Source: a virus
IMG/VR virus record: IMGVR_UViG_3300042869_000062
Coordinates: 1-33,123 of that record
Reading direction: 5' to 3' (one strand)
Length of the DNA stretch: 33,123 nucleotides
Below are positions 1-8,792 of the stretch, piece after piece. A program made the translations under genes and the position numbers. The notes beneath the pieces were generated by a model, which did not search any database, was not told the origin of the DNA, and saw only the letters and a program-made list of their open reading frames with translations. The number at the start of each line of letters is the position of its first letter. The first letter of the stretch is position 1.

Positions 1-90
1 ACTTTCAACGTACAAATAGACGGAACACAAGTAGCAACAAATACATTCGCAACTTTAAGCAATCAAACAATAAACGTTTTATGGCAATAG
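1..90 (+). CDS. 3' end of the 216-aa tail protein gene (partial; full copy at 32192)
   Basis: Position 1 begins in frame with ACT TTC AAC and the frame stops at TAG 88-90, giving the last 29 residues of the protein encoded at 32192-32842. The nucleotides are identical in both places. It is cut by the contig edge rather than being a degraded gene. If the genome is circular this is the same gene seen twice. The stop overlaps the ATG of the fibre gene at 81. Confidence 0.9.
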   Translation, partial: TFNVQIDGTQVATNTFATLSNQTINVLWQ

Positions 91-114
91 ATATTAACAT
101 ACCATCACAAGTAA
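1..114. repeat. Terminal direct repeat, left copy (exact match to 32753-32866)
   Basis: Bases 1-114 are identical to 32753-32866. The first mismatch is at 115 (a against g at 32867), after which the ends diverge while staying homologous. The repeat covers the last 29 codons of the 216-aa tail gene and the first 11 codons of the fibre gene. The simplest reading is a circular or circularly permuted genome whose contig ends overlap here. Confidence 0.95.
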
Positions 115-1559
115 AAACCTACGCTAATTTAGCTGCATTCCCTGCCTCAGGGAGCTTAAAAACTATTTACATAGCTGAGGATACCAATAAGACTTATCGT
201 TGGACAGGTAGCGTCTATGTAGAAATCTCTGCAAGCGCAGCATCAGGCTTAACAGTCGGCACTACACCGATAGCTTCGGGTACGGTAGGTCGGGTATTGT
301 TTCAAGGTACGGGGAATGTGTTGCAGCAGAGTGCAAACATTTTTTGGGATGATACGAATGTCCGTATTGGAATAGGCACAAGTACTCCAGCTCAAAAAAT
401 AGACGTACTTGGAAACGTCAATGGTGGCAATCTTGTAAACATTAAAAATGCGTCAACGGGAGCGGCTGCGGTTTCTGGTTTTCAATGTGAGAATAGTATT
501 TCTAATGGCTCGGTATTCCTTACATCTTCAAGTTACACACCTAACGGCGTATTAACTGCCAATACTTTAGGATTCTATTCGGGTGGGGTAACACCCATTA
601 CTATTTGTAGTGCAAATATAATTACTATGTCAACGGGTGGCGTTACTGAAAGGCTACGCATTGGAAACACGGGCAATGTCCTAATCGGAATAACAACCGA
701 TGCTGGCTTCCGTTTAGACGTCAATGGTACTGCGAGGGTGAGTGGTAATACAGTAGTTACAACTTGGATTGGTGTTGGTGGGGTTACTACTCCATCGGGA
801 ACGGGAGAAAAATTTAATGTTCAAGGAGCGCAAGTAATTAGTGGTTCGGGTGGAGCGGGTAATTTTTTACTCTATCAAATATCGGGAGCAAGTAGATTCA
901 TTGTAGGCTCTGAGGCGTCAATTGGTGGTACTGCTAATAATTACATAAATTATGTTTATGGAAATAATTCACATATAACCTATACAAATAACGTTGCAAG
1001 ATTAAGCGTAACGGGTGGTGGAAACGTCCTCATCAACACCACCACTGACGCAGGCTTTAGACTTGACGTTAACGGGACTGCGAGGGTGAGTGATAACTTT
1101 AGTTTAGGAAGTGGCACGGGTGCTTTTGATATTGATTTAAATAAGTCAAAAGGAAGCGGAGTTTGGGGTTCAATAAGAAATACCCTTGCATCTAGTTACT
1201 CAGCTATAAATTTAGGTACAAATGCTTCTGCAAGTAAACTAACAATTTATTCTTTTGGTTCGTCTTATAGTAGTACTGGTCAATATCAAGCTAACAAATC
1301 TTTACTAGAAGTTGTCGGAGATTTATTTGTAACTGCAAGTAATTTTATTTTTTATTCGGGTTCAGTTGGTGTTGGCACTACAACTCCTAACGCATCTGCT
1401 TTAATGGATATTGCATCCACAACAAAAGGCTTCCTTCCCCCACGAATGACAACAACACAAAAGAACGCAATTGCTACTCCAGCAACGGGTCTGCAAGTAT
1501 ATGACACCACGCTCAACCAAATGAGTTACTACAACGGAACAACTTGGACAAATATCTAA
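81..1559 (+). CDS. Tail fibre / receptor-binding protein, allele A
   Basis: This 492-aa protein is rich in Gly, Ser, Thr and Asn and looks like a trimeric fibre. After an N-terminal part of about 90 residues come short repeats of the type IGIGTSTPAQ and VGVGTTTPNA, and two near-identical 26-residue units (672-749 and 1020-1097) containing TTDAGFRLDVNGTARVS. The C-terminus (GFLPPRMTTTQKNAI, then YYNGTTWTNI) is of a type common in Bacteroidota fibre and surface proteins. The start at 81 overlaps the preceding stop by 10 nt. A second, diverged N-terminus lies at 32833. Role as the host-range determinant is inferred from composition and its place in the tail module. Confidence 0.8.
   Translation: MAIDINIPSQVKTYANLAAFPASGSLKTIYIAEDTNKTYRWTGSVYVEISASAASGLTVGTTPIASGTVGRVLFQGTGNVLQQSANIFWDDTNVRIGIGTSTPAQKIDVLGNVNGGNLVNIKNASTGAAAVSGFQCENSISNGSVFLTSSSYTPNGVLTANTLGFYSGGVTPITICSANIITMSTGGVTERLRIGNTGNVLIGITTDAGFRLDVNGTARVSGNTVVTTWIGVGGVTTPSGTGEKFNVQGAQVISGSGGAGNFLLYQISGASRFIVGSEASIGGTANNYINYVYGNNSHITYTNNVARLSVTGGGNVLINTTTDAGFRLDVNGTARVSDNFSLGSGTGAFDIDLNKSKGSGVWGSIRNTLASSYSAINLGTNASASKLTIYSFGSSYSSTGQYQANKSLLEVVGDLFVTASNFIFYSGSVGVGTTTPNASALMDIASTTKGFLPPRMTTTQKNAIATPATGLQVYDTTLNQMSYYNGTTWTNI
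672..749 (+). repeat. Fibre repeat unit 1 (26 codons)
   Basis: Encodes GNVLIGITTDAGFRLDVNG and then TARVSGN. It is repeated in frame at 1020-1097. Most codons differ synonymously, yet 16 nt (ACTGCGAGGGTGAGTG, 729-744) are identical in both copies. Confidence 0.9.
1020..1097 (+). repeat. Fibre repeat unit 2 (26 codons)
   Basis: Encodes GNVLINTTTDAGFRLDVNG and then TARVSDN, 348 bp after unit 1 and in the same frame. The identical 16-nt core lies at 1077-1092. Confidence 0.9.
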
Positions 1560-1569
1560 TAATAAATAT

Positions 1570-1839
1570 ATGACAACACAACCAACACAAGGAGTAGCAA
1601 TCGAGCCGATTGTCTACCCACTTAACGCAGGAACGGCAACGCAAATGTCCGTTTTAGTTCTTAACTTTACAACCGAGGCAACGACTTGCACAACGTACTG
1701 GCAGTTGCTAACCGCAGACGGACTCCAACTTTCGCAAGGTAACTACACCTTAACCGAAGAGGAGTTCGCAGCTTGGGGTACTGACAACAACTACGTTAAT
1801 CAGGTCGTTGCTCAAGCAATCGGAGTAACTTTAATTTAA
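1570..1839 (+). CDS. Small tail-region protein, 89 aa, unknown function
   Basis: I do not recognise a defined family. The protein is soluble-looking, with alternating hydrophobic residues (MSVLVLNF, TYWQLLTADG) suggesting a beta sandwich, followed by YTLTEEEFAAWGTDNNYV and a hydrophobic tail. It starts 10 nt after the fibre stop and lies in the same operon. Its position and the YWQLLTADG / LTEEEFAAWG pattern suggest an accessory of the fibre, such as an assembly or attachment factor, but this is inference from neighbourhood only. Confidence 0.7.
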   Translation: MTTQPTQGVAIEPIVYPLNAGTATQMSVLVLNFTTEATTCTTYWQLLTADGLQLSQGNYTLTEEEFAAWGTDNNYVNQVVAQAIGVTLI

Positions 1840-1850
1840 AAACAAAAAGT

Positions 1851-2000
1851 ATGTTAACGCTAACGGAAAAACAAGTAAAGCAATTGGAAACGGTAATCAG
1901 TCAAATGCCTACGATGTGGGGTATTCAGATTATCAACATCCTAAACGCAAAGGACGAGGAAAACACGGATGCAGAAAGCGGAAGTTCAGAAGGAGCTTGA
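1851..2000 (+). CDS. Small protein, 49 aa, unknown
   Basis: ATG at 1851 and TGA at 1998-2000 encode a short protein beginning MLTLTEKQVKQLETVISQM, with an amphipathic helix, a hydrophobic stretch MWGIQIINIL and an acidic Ser-rich tail. It begins 11 nt after the previous stop and overlaps the next gene by 32 nt, which is consistent with tight translational packing. It has no recognisable domain. The regular spacing in the operon and the clean helical N-terminus support it being real. Confidence 0.6.
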   Translation: MLTLTEKQVKQLETVISQMPTMWGIQIINILNAKDEENTDAESGSSEGA

Positions 2001-2490
2001 GAAGTTTAGAGACTATGTAATTGAAGCCTCAAAGAAAAACCTTGTAAGGTTAAAGAAATCAGACGGCAAGTTATACAAGTCACTAAGAGGAAACGTAAAG
2101 ACGATGCCAAATAGTATCTCCATTGAATTTATGATGGAGGACTATGGCATTTATCAAGATGCAGGTGTCAACGGACTAAAGCAAAAGAGAGGATCAAAGT
2201 ATAGCTATAGAAAAGGAGTGCCAAATGCTAAGATGTTAAAGTCTTTAGATGTTTGGCTAAGACGCAAAGGCTTATCACCAAGAGACAAATCAGGTAAGTT
2301 TGTTAAGCGAACAAGTATGAAGTTTGCACTTGCACGGAGCATCTTTAACAAAGGACTAAAAAAGAGTCTGTTTTTCACTAAGCCATTCGAAGCTGCTTAC
2401 AAAAGATTACCGGAAGAGCTGGTTGAAAAGTACGGATTGGATGCACTCAAGTTATTTAATCAACAAGTAGACAAAATAATTCAAAAATAA
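1969..2490 (+). CDS. HK97 gp10-like head-tail joining / tail completion protein
   Basis: The 173-aa basic protein has an N-terminal helix, a strand region (SISIEFMMEDYGIYQDAGVNG) and a basic loop with KQKRGSKYSYRKG. A helical part with FALARSIFNKGLKKSLFFTKPFE follows. The pattern FMMEDYGIYQDAGVNG followed by a basic loop and an aromatic FFTKPFE region resembles HK97 gp10-type minor head or tail-completion proteins of Bacteroidota phages. The start at 1969 overlaps the 49-aa gene, and the stop (2490) shares a base with the next ATG. The family assignment comes from pattern recognition and needs a profile search. Confidence 0.6.
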   Translation: MQKAEVQKELEKFRDYVIEASKKNLVRLKKSDGKLYKSLRGNVKTMPNSISIEFMMEDYGIYQDAGVNGLKQKRGSKYSYRKGVPNAKMLKSLDVWLRRKGLSPRDKSGKFVKRTSMKFALARSIFNKGLKKSLFFTKPFEAAYKRLPEELVEKYGLDALKLFNQQVDKIIQK

Positions 2491-3539
2491 TGGCAATACT
2501 TAACGCACGGAATCCCAACATAGTAAAAATAAACGAAACCTCTCAGATTGAGACCAAGCTGCAAATCTTTCTTTGGAATGGCACAGGCTCAATGCCTGCT
2601 TCACCATCTTACACACTAAGCAAGATGATACCATCTTCAAACAATCCTGCAACTTACTACGATGTTTCTCCGTACATCCGTGAGTACATTGACCACAACA
2701 CTCTGCAAACAATTACCAATGTCTTCACAGCTACTCCTTCAACGCAATGGTGCAATGTGGGCTTAAAGCTATTCAAGAAAATTACTACCTCATTTGTGCA
2801 GGTAGGAGCGACTCAGACGCACTTTGGTGTTGATGGTTACGGATACTTTGAGGAGGGCTCAAATCCTGCGTTAGGTAACTACTTATTGACGTCAGGAACT
2901 TACACATATAATTACGATTTGAGTGGTGAGTATGGATGGCTCACGCTTTACACAGGTTCAGGTAACTCAGTAAAGTACACGAACCTTTCAACAGGTGTAA
3001 CTTATACTACAGGAGTAGGAACAAATGTTTGGCGAGATATTCCAAGAGTGTACGATCCTTACGCTGCTGTAGGCAACAAACTAGAAATCATAGACGGTAG
3101 TTCAACCGTTCTTTTCACAGCTACTTTTGTACCTAAAGAAGAGTGCAAATACACACCTGTTCAAATTGACTTTGTAAACAAGTTCGGAGCGTGGCAACGT
3201 GAATGGTTCTTCAAAGCATCTTACAACGGATTGAGCGTTGAAAACACGGAGTATAATTTAATGCCTAGCACATTCCCTAACTACAATTTAAAAGAAGGTC
3301 AAAGAGCTGTGTTCAACGCCAACGGAAAGAAATCAATCCGTGTTAATTCAGATTGGGTTGCCGAAAGCTACAAAGAAGTAATTCAGCAGATGATGCTATC
3401 GGAGAAAATCCTGATTAATAAATTGCCTGCCAAAATAAACACGAAAACTGTAGACCTAAAGAAATCTATCAACTCATCTTTAATTAGCTACGTGATGGAG
3501 TTTGAGTTTGCTTATGACGTTATCAATTCAGTAGTGTAA
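2490..3539 (+). CDS. Tail structural protein, 349 aa
   Basis: A mostly beta-strand protein, with repeated Tyr, Thr and Gly stretches such as GTYTYNYDLSGEYGWLTLYTG and a C-terminus rich in Lys and Ile. It begins MAILNARNPNIVKINETSQI. The start codon overlaps the preceding stop by 1 nt, and its own stop overlaps the next ATG. It has no enzymatic motif. Being between the gp10-like gene and the tape measure, it is probably a tail tip or baseplate component that works with the 754-aa neighbour. I infer the role from position and fold-like composition only. Confidence 0.65.
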   Translation: MAILNARNPNIVKINETSQIETKLQIFLWNGTGSMPASPSYTLSKMIPSSNNPATYYDVSPYIREYIDHNTLQTITNVFTATPSTQWCNVGLKLFKKITTSFVQVGATQTHFGVDGYGYFEEGSNPALGNYLLTSGTYTYNYDLSGEYGWLTLYTGSGNSVKYTNLSTGVTYTTGVGTNVWRDIPRVYDPYAAVGNKLEIIDGSSTVLFTATFVPKEECKYTPVQIDFVNKFGAWQREWFFKASYNGLSVENTEYNLMPSTFPNYNLKEGQRAVFNANGKKSIRVNSDWVAESYKEVIQQMMLSEKILINKLPAKINTKTVDLKKSINSSLISYVMEFEFAYDVINSVV

Positions 3540-5803
3540 TGAGAAAAGTACAACTATACATTGAAGGCAACCGCATTGAGTTGTTTAACGATGAGCAGAT
3601 TCAGGTTACCAGCTCTATCCAAAATGTTCAGGATATCTCAAAAACTTACACGGATTTCTCACAAGGATTTACCGTACCTGCATCCGATGTGAACAACGCA
3701 TTTTTTGAGCATTGGTATAATTCAGATATTGACTTTTCAACGGATAACAACCTACGAAAAGACGCATACATTGAAATCAATCTAACTACCTTTCGCAAAG
3801 GAAAAGTACAATTAGACGGAGCATCACTAAGCAACGGTAAACCTAACTCTTACAAGCTCACATTTTACGGAGAAGGAGTAACGCTTAAAGATACCTTTGG
3901 TGAGGACTTACTTTCGGATTTAGATTATACTGCCTATGCTCATGCTTTTACTTCTGCTGAGGTTTTAACACGCATAACTAACACGACTAACACTTACGAT
4001 GTAAAGTATCCTCTAATCACGTCTAATCGCATTTGGGAGTATCAATCTATTCCACCAAACGCACCACTACCGAACTGGTTAGTAAATACGCTAACGCAAA
4101 ACGACATACACACGACATCAGGAGCTATTGCTAAAACTGAGTTGTTTCCTGCATTACGAGTAAGTAAAATCTTTGACCTTATTGAAGCAAAGTACGGCAT
4201 AACTTTCTCAGGTGCTTTCTTACAAGATGAGAGATTCACTAAATTATTTTTGTGGTACAAAGGCAAAGAAACTTTGGTGCAGTATTCAACTGCTTACAAC
4301 CTTACTGCTAATACAATTACTCCTACGTTCACAAACTACGATTTAACGAACACTTACACATCAGCTACAAACTCAGTACAAATACAAGAACTTGCAGGTG
4401 TAATTACGCACCGTTTGATTTACGAGGTAACTTCTACAACCACTTCGGCAAATTATAGCATTGACATATATCAAAACGGAAATTTGTACAATACAATTAC
4501 AGGTTTTGGCACAGGAGTTTACACCTTAGATACAATTACTCAAACCGCAGGCTTAGATGTTATTTATACTTTTCAAATTAGAACACAAGGAGCAAACGTA
4601 ATTAATTCTAGATTAAAATATGAAGTAGATTACATTACTGCAGGCTCTATAAACACGGACTACTTGACGGTAGTTTATACTGCACTTACTGTTAGCTTAT
4701 CAATTGACCTTGCAGCAAACGCACCTGTAATGAAGATAGCAGATTTCTTTTCAGGAATCCTAAAGACTTTCAATATGACTACCTACTCAATCACGGACGG
4801 TGAGTATTGGGTAGAGCCATTAGATGACTGGTATAGCAAAGGCGCAGTTGTAGACGTTAGCGAGTACGTTGATGTCACTACAATCGAAATGGAAAGAATG
4901 CCACTTTACAAAAACATTACTTTCAAATACCAAGATTCCGAATCTTTCTTAAACAAGAATTTCTCTCAAACCTATAGCCGCAATTACGGAGACACAACTT
5001 ATCAGTATAACTACGATGGGAGTGAGTTTATAGTTGAGCTGCCTTTTGAGAATTTATTGCAGCAGAAATTTACAGGTACTGATTTGCAAATAGCCTATTC
5101 ACTCAACGGAGAGTTCTCACCTTACATACCGAAGCCAGTTCTTCTCTACCAATACACGAACAAAACTTGTGACTTTAAATATGCTAACGATGGTGGCGGT
5201 CATTCAACAGTTACAAGCTACACACCATTAGGGCAAGACTTGATTTACAACAACACGAACTACACGCTAAACTTTGCACCTGAGACAAGCTCACTATTAT
5301 TAACACCCATACAAAATACACTTTTCGCTAATTACTATTTTAGCTACTTGTACAACCTTTACAATTTAAAGCAGCGATTGATCAATGTCAAAGCAAGGCT
5401 ACCTGTAAGCCTACTAACGGGATTGCAGTTAAACGATAGACTTATAATTAGAGATAGAAGATATATCATCAACGAGATAAAAACGAACCTAACAACTGGT
5501 GACGCAGATTTGCAACTCATCTTAGATTTCAGACCAATTGTAAACTCTACAAACCCAAATCCTAAAGTATCAACAGAAGGAGGAACTGTAAAGTACACGA
5601 TTAACCTACCAAACAACGCAGTAGAGGCATCGTTTACTTGTTCAGACCCTGATGTATCATTTAGTCCAAATCCAATGACTACAGGCGGTGTATTGATAAT
5701 CACTTTACCGAGTGGCGCAGCAGGAACGGTGTACACAATTGTAGTAACCTACACTTACTTGGATGGAACAACAACAACCGAATCTTTTTACATCATACAA
5801 TGA
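3539..5803 (+). CDS. Large tail-tip / baseplate protein, 754 aa, with C-terminal Ig-like domain
   Basis: It begins MRKVQLYIEGNRIELFNDEQ, and an N-terminal segment IQNVQDISKTYTDFSQGFTV is of a type I associate with Bacteroidota phage distal-tail proteins. A long beta-rich body with many Asn, Thr and Tyr follows. The last 80 residues or so (YTINLPNNAVEASFTCSDPD, then a Gly-rich strand pattern ending TYLDGTTTTESFYIIQ) look like an immunoglobulin-like domain that could bind surface carbohydrate. The stop overlaps the next small ORF as ATGA. Location between fibre and tape measure supports a tail-tip role. The exact counterpart in a model phage is uncertain. Confidence 0.65.
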   Translation: MRKVQLYIEGNRIELFNDEQIQVTSSIQNVQDISKTYTDFSQGFTVPASDVNNAFFEHWYNSDIDFSTDNNLRKDAYIEINLTTFRKGKVQLDGASLSNGKPNSYKLTFYGEGVTLKDTFGEDLLSDLDYTAYAHAFTSAEVLTRITNTTNTYDVKYPLITSNRIWEYQSIPPNAPLPNWLVNTLTQNDIHTTSGAIAKTELFPALRVSKIFDLIEAKYGITFSGAFLQDERFTKLFLWYKGKETLVQYSTAYNLTANTITPTFTNYDLTNTYTSATNSVQIQELAGVITHRLIYEVTSTTTSANYSIDIYQNGNLYNTITGFGTGVYTLDTITQTAGLDVIYTFQIRTQGANVINSRLKYEVDYITAGSINTDYLTVVYTALTVSLSIDLAANAPVMKIADFFSGILKTFNMTTYSITDGEYWVEPLDDWYSKGAVVDVSEYVDVTTIEMERMPLYKNITFKYQDSESFLNKNFSQTYSRNYGDTTYQYNYDGSEFIVELPFENLLQQKFTGTDLQIAYSLNGEFSPYIPKPVLLYQYTNKTCDFKYANDGGGHSTVTSYTPLGQDLIYNNTNYTLNFAPETSSLLLTPIQNTLFANYYFSYLYNLYNLKQRLINVKARLPVSLLTGLQLNDRLIIRDRRYIINEIKTNLTTGDADLQLILDFRPIVNSTNPNPKVSTEGGTVKYTINLPNNAVEASFTCSDPDVSFSPNPMTTGGVLIITLPSGAAGTVYTIVVTYTYLDGTTTTESFYIIQ

Positions 5804-5961
5804 TACAAAACATAATCACAATGCTGCAGTTAGATGATTTCTACGGAAACTCGGAAACCATTGACATTGCCAAAGGAAAATACAAGCTACAAACGTCTCT
5901 GAAGAAAGCGATAAAGCAATCAAAACGTGAACTAACAAACAAACGCAATGGCAGAGGTTAA
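5800..5961 (+). CDS. Small basic protein, 53 aa, translationally coupled to tape measure
   Basis: ATG at 5800 overlaps the stop of the tail-tip gene (ATGA), and TAA 5959-5961 lies inside the tape-measure gene, a 14-nt overlap. The product begins MIQNIITMLQLDDFYGNS and ends with the basic, helical KKAIKQSKRELTNKRNGRG. There is no known domain. Overlaps at both ends make it likely to be translated, and its position just before the tape measure suggests a tail-assembly accessory. Confidence 0.6.
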   Translation: MIQNIITMLQLDDFYGNSETIDIAKGKYKLQTSLKKAIKQSKRELTNKRNGRG

Positions 5962-7957
5962 AAATGTAAAAATAAATGTAGACACTAAGCAGGCAGTTGA
6001 TGCAATGGAGAACCTCTCCAAAGCTACCAACGATGTTTCTAAAAGTTTTGAAGAAGTTTACGGAGACTTGCAACCGCTTACAACTCGTATGGGTGAAGCG
6101 GAAGACCGATTGTATGAGTTAGCCAACGCAGGTAAAACCGCAACGCAAGAGTATCAGGATTTGCTAACAACTGTTGGTAATTATCGCAAGGTACAAATCC
6201 AAACTGATATGGCAGTTGATGCCGCTGCCGGAACGATGTCTACCAAACTCGGTGGTGCGTTAGGTGGTGCTACTGCAGGATTCCAACTTGTGCAAGGTGC
6301 AATGGGTGCTTTCGGTAGTGAGTCTGCAAAAGTAGAAGAGGCGTTACTCAAAGTGCAGTCAGCAATGGCTATTGCGGATGGTGTTCGTGGATTCCGTGAG
6401 GCTATTCCATCAATTAAGTCTTTCGGTGCGGCAATGAAAGCTGCTATCGGTTCAACTGGTATTGGTTTACTTGTTGTTGCGTTAGGAACTCTCGTAGCTT
6501 ATTGGGATGATATTAAAGCTGCTGTAGGTGGTGTAAGCGAAGAGCAAGATAAGCTCAACGCAAAGACGGACGCTAACGTACTAGCGCAACAAGCTAAATA
6601 CGATACCATTTCAGGTCAAGATAATATCTTAAAACTACAAGGGAAGTCAGAGCAGGATATTTTAAAAATTAAAAAAGCTCAAATTAATGCCGTAATTACT
6701 GCTACGGAAGCTCAATTAGTTCAGCAAGAATCTACCAAGAAAGCACAGGTTGCAGCAGCTAAAAGAAACAATGAAATCTTACAAGGCATCATTACTTTCC
6801 TTACTGCTCCTTTGCAATTATTATTGAAGACGGTTGATATGGTCGGTTCTGCATTAGGTAAGGACTTTGGGCTTCAAAAAGGATTTACTAAAGGTTTGGC
6901 TAATCTTGTGTTTGACCCTGAAGAAACGGCAGCGGAAGCAGACAAAACAATAGATGAAACTAAAAAGAAATTAGCTACTTTAAAAAACGAAGCTGCAGGA
7001 TTTGAAATTGCTTTACAACAACAATCAGACAAGTCATCTAAAACGGCAAAAGACAAAACTGAATCTAATAATGATTTAATTGGTAAAGCAAATGCAGAAG
7101 CTAAAAAACTTGCATTAGAACAACAACAACAACTTGATGCTAAATTAGAAGAGATAGCCGAACAAAACTATTTAAAAACCCTTTCAGACCAAGAAAAAGA
7201 ACTTTTAGCAGTACAGGATAAATACTTTGAATTAGAAACTTTAGCTAAAGGCAACGCTGAGGCTTTAAATGATATTGAGATAGCCAAACTAAATGAGCAA
7301 AACGACATTAACTTAAAGTATCAAAATATAGCTTATGAGCAAGATAAAGCAGCTAAAGCAAAACAAAAGGAGGCAGATGACAAGGCAGCTAAAGACAAAG
7401 AAGATGCGGAAAAAACATTAGTTGCAACTCTTGCTGCAATTAGAGAATCTGATTTTAATAACATTAGCGCAGGTATTAATTTAGTTAAAAACCTATTTGA
7501 AAACAATAAGAAAATACAAGCTGCAGCATTGATTGCTGAAAACGCAGTAGGAATTGCAAAAACAATTATATCTACCAAAGCGGCAAACCAAGCGGCAAGG
7601 GCGCAAGGAACTGCGTTAGCTATTGCAACAGGTGGTGCATCTGCTTTAGCAGCAGAGGCATTAGTATTAAGAAATAACATTGGAGCAGGTATCTCAATTG
7701 CTGCACAAATAGCTGCTACTGCAAAAGGTGTTTCGGCTTTAGGTGGCGGTGGTGGTGCATCTCCATCAGGTGGAGGCAGTTTATCAGAAGGTGGTGGTGC
7801 AGGAGGTATAACTCCTAACTTTAACGTAGTAGGCAACTCCGGTATGAATCAGCTTGCACAAATTCAGCAAACACCAGTTCAGGCTTATGTAGTTTCAGGC
7901 GAGGTAACATCTGCTCAGGCACTTGATCGCAACCGAATCAAAAACGCAACATTGTAA
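5948..7957 (+). CDS. Tail tape measure protein, 669 aa
   Basis: Long Ala/Lys/Gln-rich helical protein. N-terminal coiled coil (residues 1-80), a Gly/Ala-rich stretch with LGGALGGATAGFQLVQGAMG, a hydrophobic segment IGLLVVALGTLVAYW, long coiled coils with Lys/Glu/Gln runs, and a C-terminal Gly-rich stretch (GGGGGASPSGGGSLSEGGG) before ITPNFNVVGNSGMNQLAQIQ. This is the layout of a tape measure, which sets tail length and threads through the tube. Using the lambda ruler of about 0.15 nm per residue, 669 residues suggest a tail near 100 nm. It does not lie directly after the chaperone-like genes (31432), as it does in lambda. Confidence 0.85.
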   Translation: MAEVKNVKINVDTKQAVDAMENLSKATNDVSKSFEEVYGDLQPLTTRMGEAEDRLYELANAGKTATQEYQDLLTTVGNYRKVQIQTDMAVDAAAGTMSTKLGGALGGATAGFQLVQGAMGAFGSESAKVEEALLKVQSAMAIADGVRGFREAIPSIKSFGAAMKAAIGSTGIGLLVVALGTLVAYWDDIKAAVGGVSEEQDKLNAKTDANVLAQQAKYDTISGQDNILKLQGKSEQDILKIKKAQINAVITATEAQLVQQESTKKAQVAAAKRNNEILQGIITFLTAPLQLLLKTVDMVGSALGKDFGLQKGFTKGLANLVFDPEETAAEADKTIDETKKKLATLKNEAAGFEIALQQQSDKSSKTAKDKTESNNDLIGKANAEAKKLALEQQQQLDAKLEEIAEQNYLKTLSDQEKELLAVQDKYFELETLAKGNAEALNDIEIAKLNEQNDINLKYQNIAYEQDKAAKAKQKEADDKAAKDKEDAEKTLVATLAAIRESDFNNISAGINLVKNLFENNKKIQAAALIAENAVGIAKTIISTKAANQAARAQGTALAIATGGASALAAEALVLRNNIGAGISIAAQIAATAKGVSALGGGGGASPSGGGSLSEGGGAGGITPNFNVVGNSGMNQLAQIQQTPVQAYVVSGEVTSAQALDRNRIKNATL

Positions 7958-7977
7958 CAATTAAAAGTTGAATAGAT

Positions 7978-8562
7978 ATGAATATCATCGAACTAATTAT
8001 TGACGAAAAAGATGCAGCAAGCGGTATTGATGCCGTGAGTGTTGTGGAGTCTCCTGCTATTGAGGAGAACTTTATTGCCTTAGCAAAACACGAAGTAGAA
8101 CTTAAAGAGGTAGACAAAGAGAAGCGTATCTTAATGGGTGCGGCTCTTATTCCTAACAAGAAAATCTATCGTGTAAATGCAAAGAAAGAAGAATACTACA
8201 TCTACTTCTCGGAGGATACCGTACGTCAAGCTATGGAGTTGTTCTTTAAAAACGGAAACCAATCCAACGCAACCTACGAACACAAGGAAGCAATTAAAGG
8301 AATGACGGTTGTAGAATCTTGGTTGATTGATGACCCTAAATCGGATAAATCCCAATTATACGGATTCAGTTTACCAAAAGGTACTTGGATGATTTCTATG
8401 AAAGTCGACAACGATGAGGTTTGGAATGATGTCAAAGCTGGCAAGGTTAAAGGCTTCTCAATTGAAGGATACTTCGCTGACAAATTAGAAATGTCCTTAG
8501 AGCAACAAAAGAGAAATGAAATTATTGAACAACTTAAAAACCTACTTGATGAGCAAATTTAA
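7978..8562 (+). CDS. Prohead protease, XkdF-like (peptidase S78 type 2)
   Basis: The 194-aa protein has the pattern of the phage XkdF-like putative serine protease family: LIPNKKIYRVNA, YYIYFSEDTVRQAMELFF, then NATYEHKEAIKGMTVVESWL and KVKGFSIEGYF. His in YEH and Ser in GFSIEGYF are the expected catalytic positions by analogy to HK97-type prohead proteases. It would cleave the scaffold during capsid maturation. The C-terminus ends in a helix that overlaps the next small gene. It begins 20 nt after the tape measure and heads the capsid module. Confidence 0.8.
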   Translation: MNIIELIIDEKDAASGIDAVSVVESPAIEENFIALAKHEVELKEVDKEKRILMGAALIPNKKIYRVNAKKEEYYIYFSEDTVRQAMELFFKNGNQSNATYEHKEAIKGMTVVESWLIDDPKSDKSQLYGFSLPKGTWMISMKVDNDEVWNDVKAGKVKGFSIEGYFADKLEMSLEQQKRNEIIEQLKNLLDEQI

Positions 8563-8755
8563 AACACCAAGTAAAGCAAGTCCAAGAGCTGGTAGCAAAA
8601 GAGGCTGCCTATGTGAAAACGGAACATACTCAACTAAATGTTGTGATGGTAGTTTACAAGCTCAGGGAATTGGTAAAACGGCTACTGTTAACGAGCCTGC
8701 TCCTACTCAAACTGAGAACAACGGAGTAAGGACTATCATACGTCAAAACGGATAA
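8549..8755 (+). CDS. Small Cys-rich protein, 68 aa, unknown
   Basis: I chose the ATG at 8549 (MSKFKTPSKASPRAGSKRG), which overlaps the protease by 14 nt; an in-frame ATG at 8516 would add 11 residues encoded within the protease gene. The core GCLCENGTYSTKCCDGSLQAQ has four Cys and ends GIG. This motif recurs in Bacteroidota phage capsid regions as I remember, but I know no function. It could bind metal or be a structural knot. Located between protease and scaffold-like genes. Confidence 0.65.
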   Translation: MSKFKTPSKASPRAGSKRGCLCENGTYSTKCCDGSLQAQGIGKTATVNEPAPTQTENNGVRTIIRQNG

Positions 8756-8792
8756 AAATAAAACAAATATAAACACAGTTAATTTATTAAGT

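Noticed and set aside
81-1559. Diversity-generating retroelement acting on the fibre gene
   Set aside because: No reverse transcriptase gene and no template repeat were seen; allele differences are spread over third codon positions, not limited to adenines.
5359-5736. Reverse-strand frame of 125 aa opposite the tail-tip gene
   Set aside because: Shadow of a well-supported coding region, with no promoter or partner gene.
7333-7836. Long reverse-strand reading frame (167 aa) opposite the tape measure
   Set aside because: Pro/Ala/Ser-rich shadow of the Gly/Ala codons on the + strand; every other gene is on the + strand and there is no start signal.
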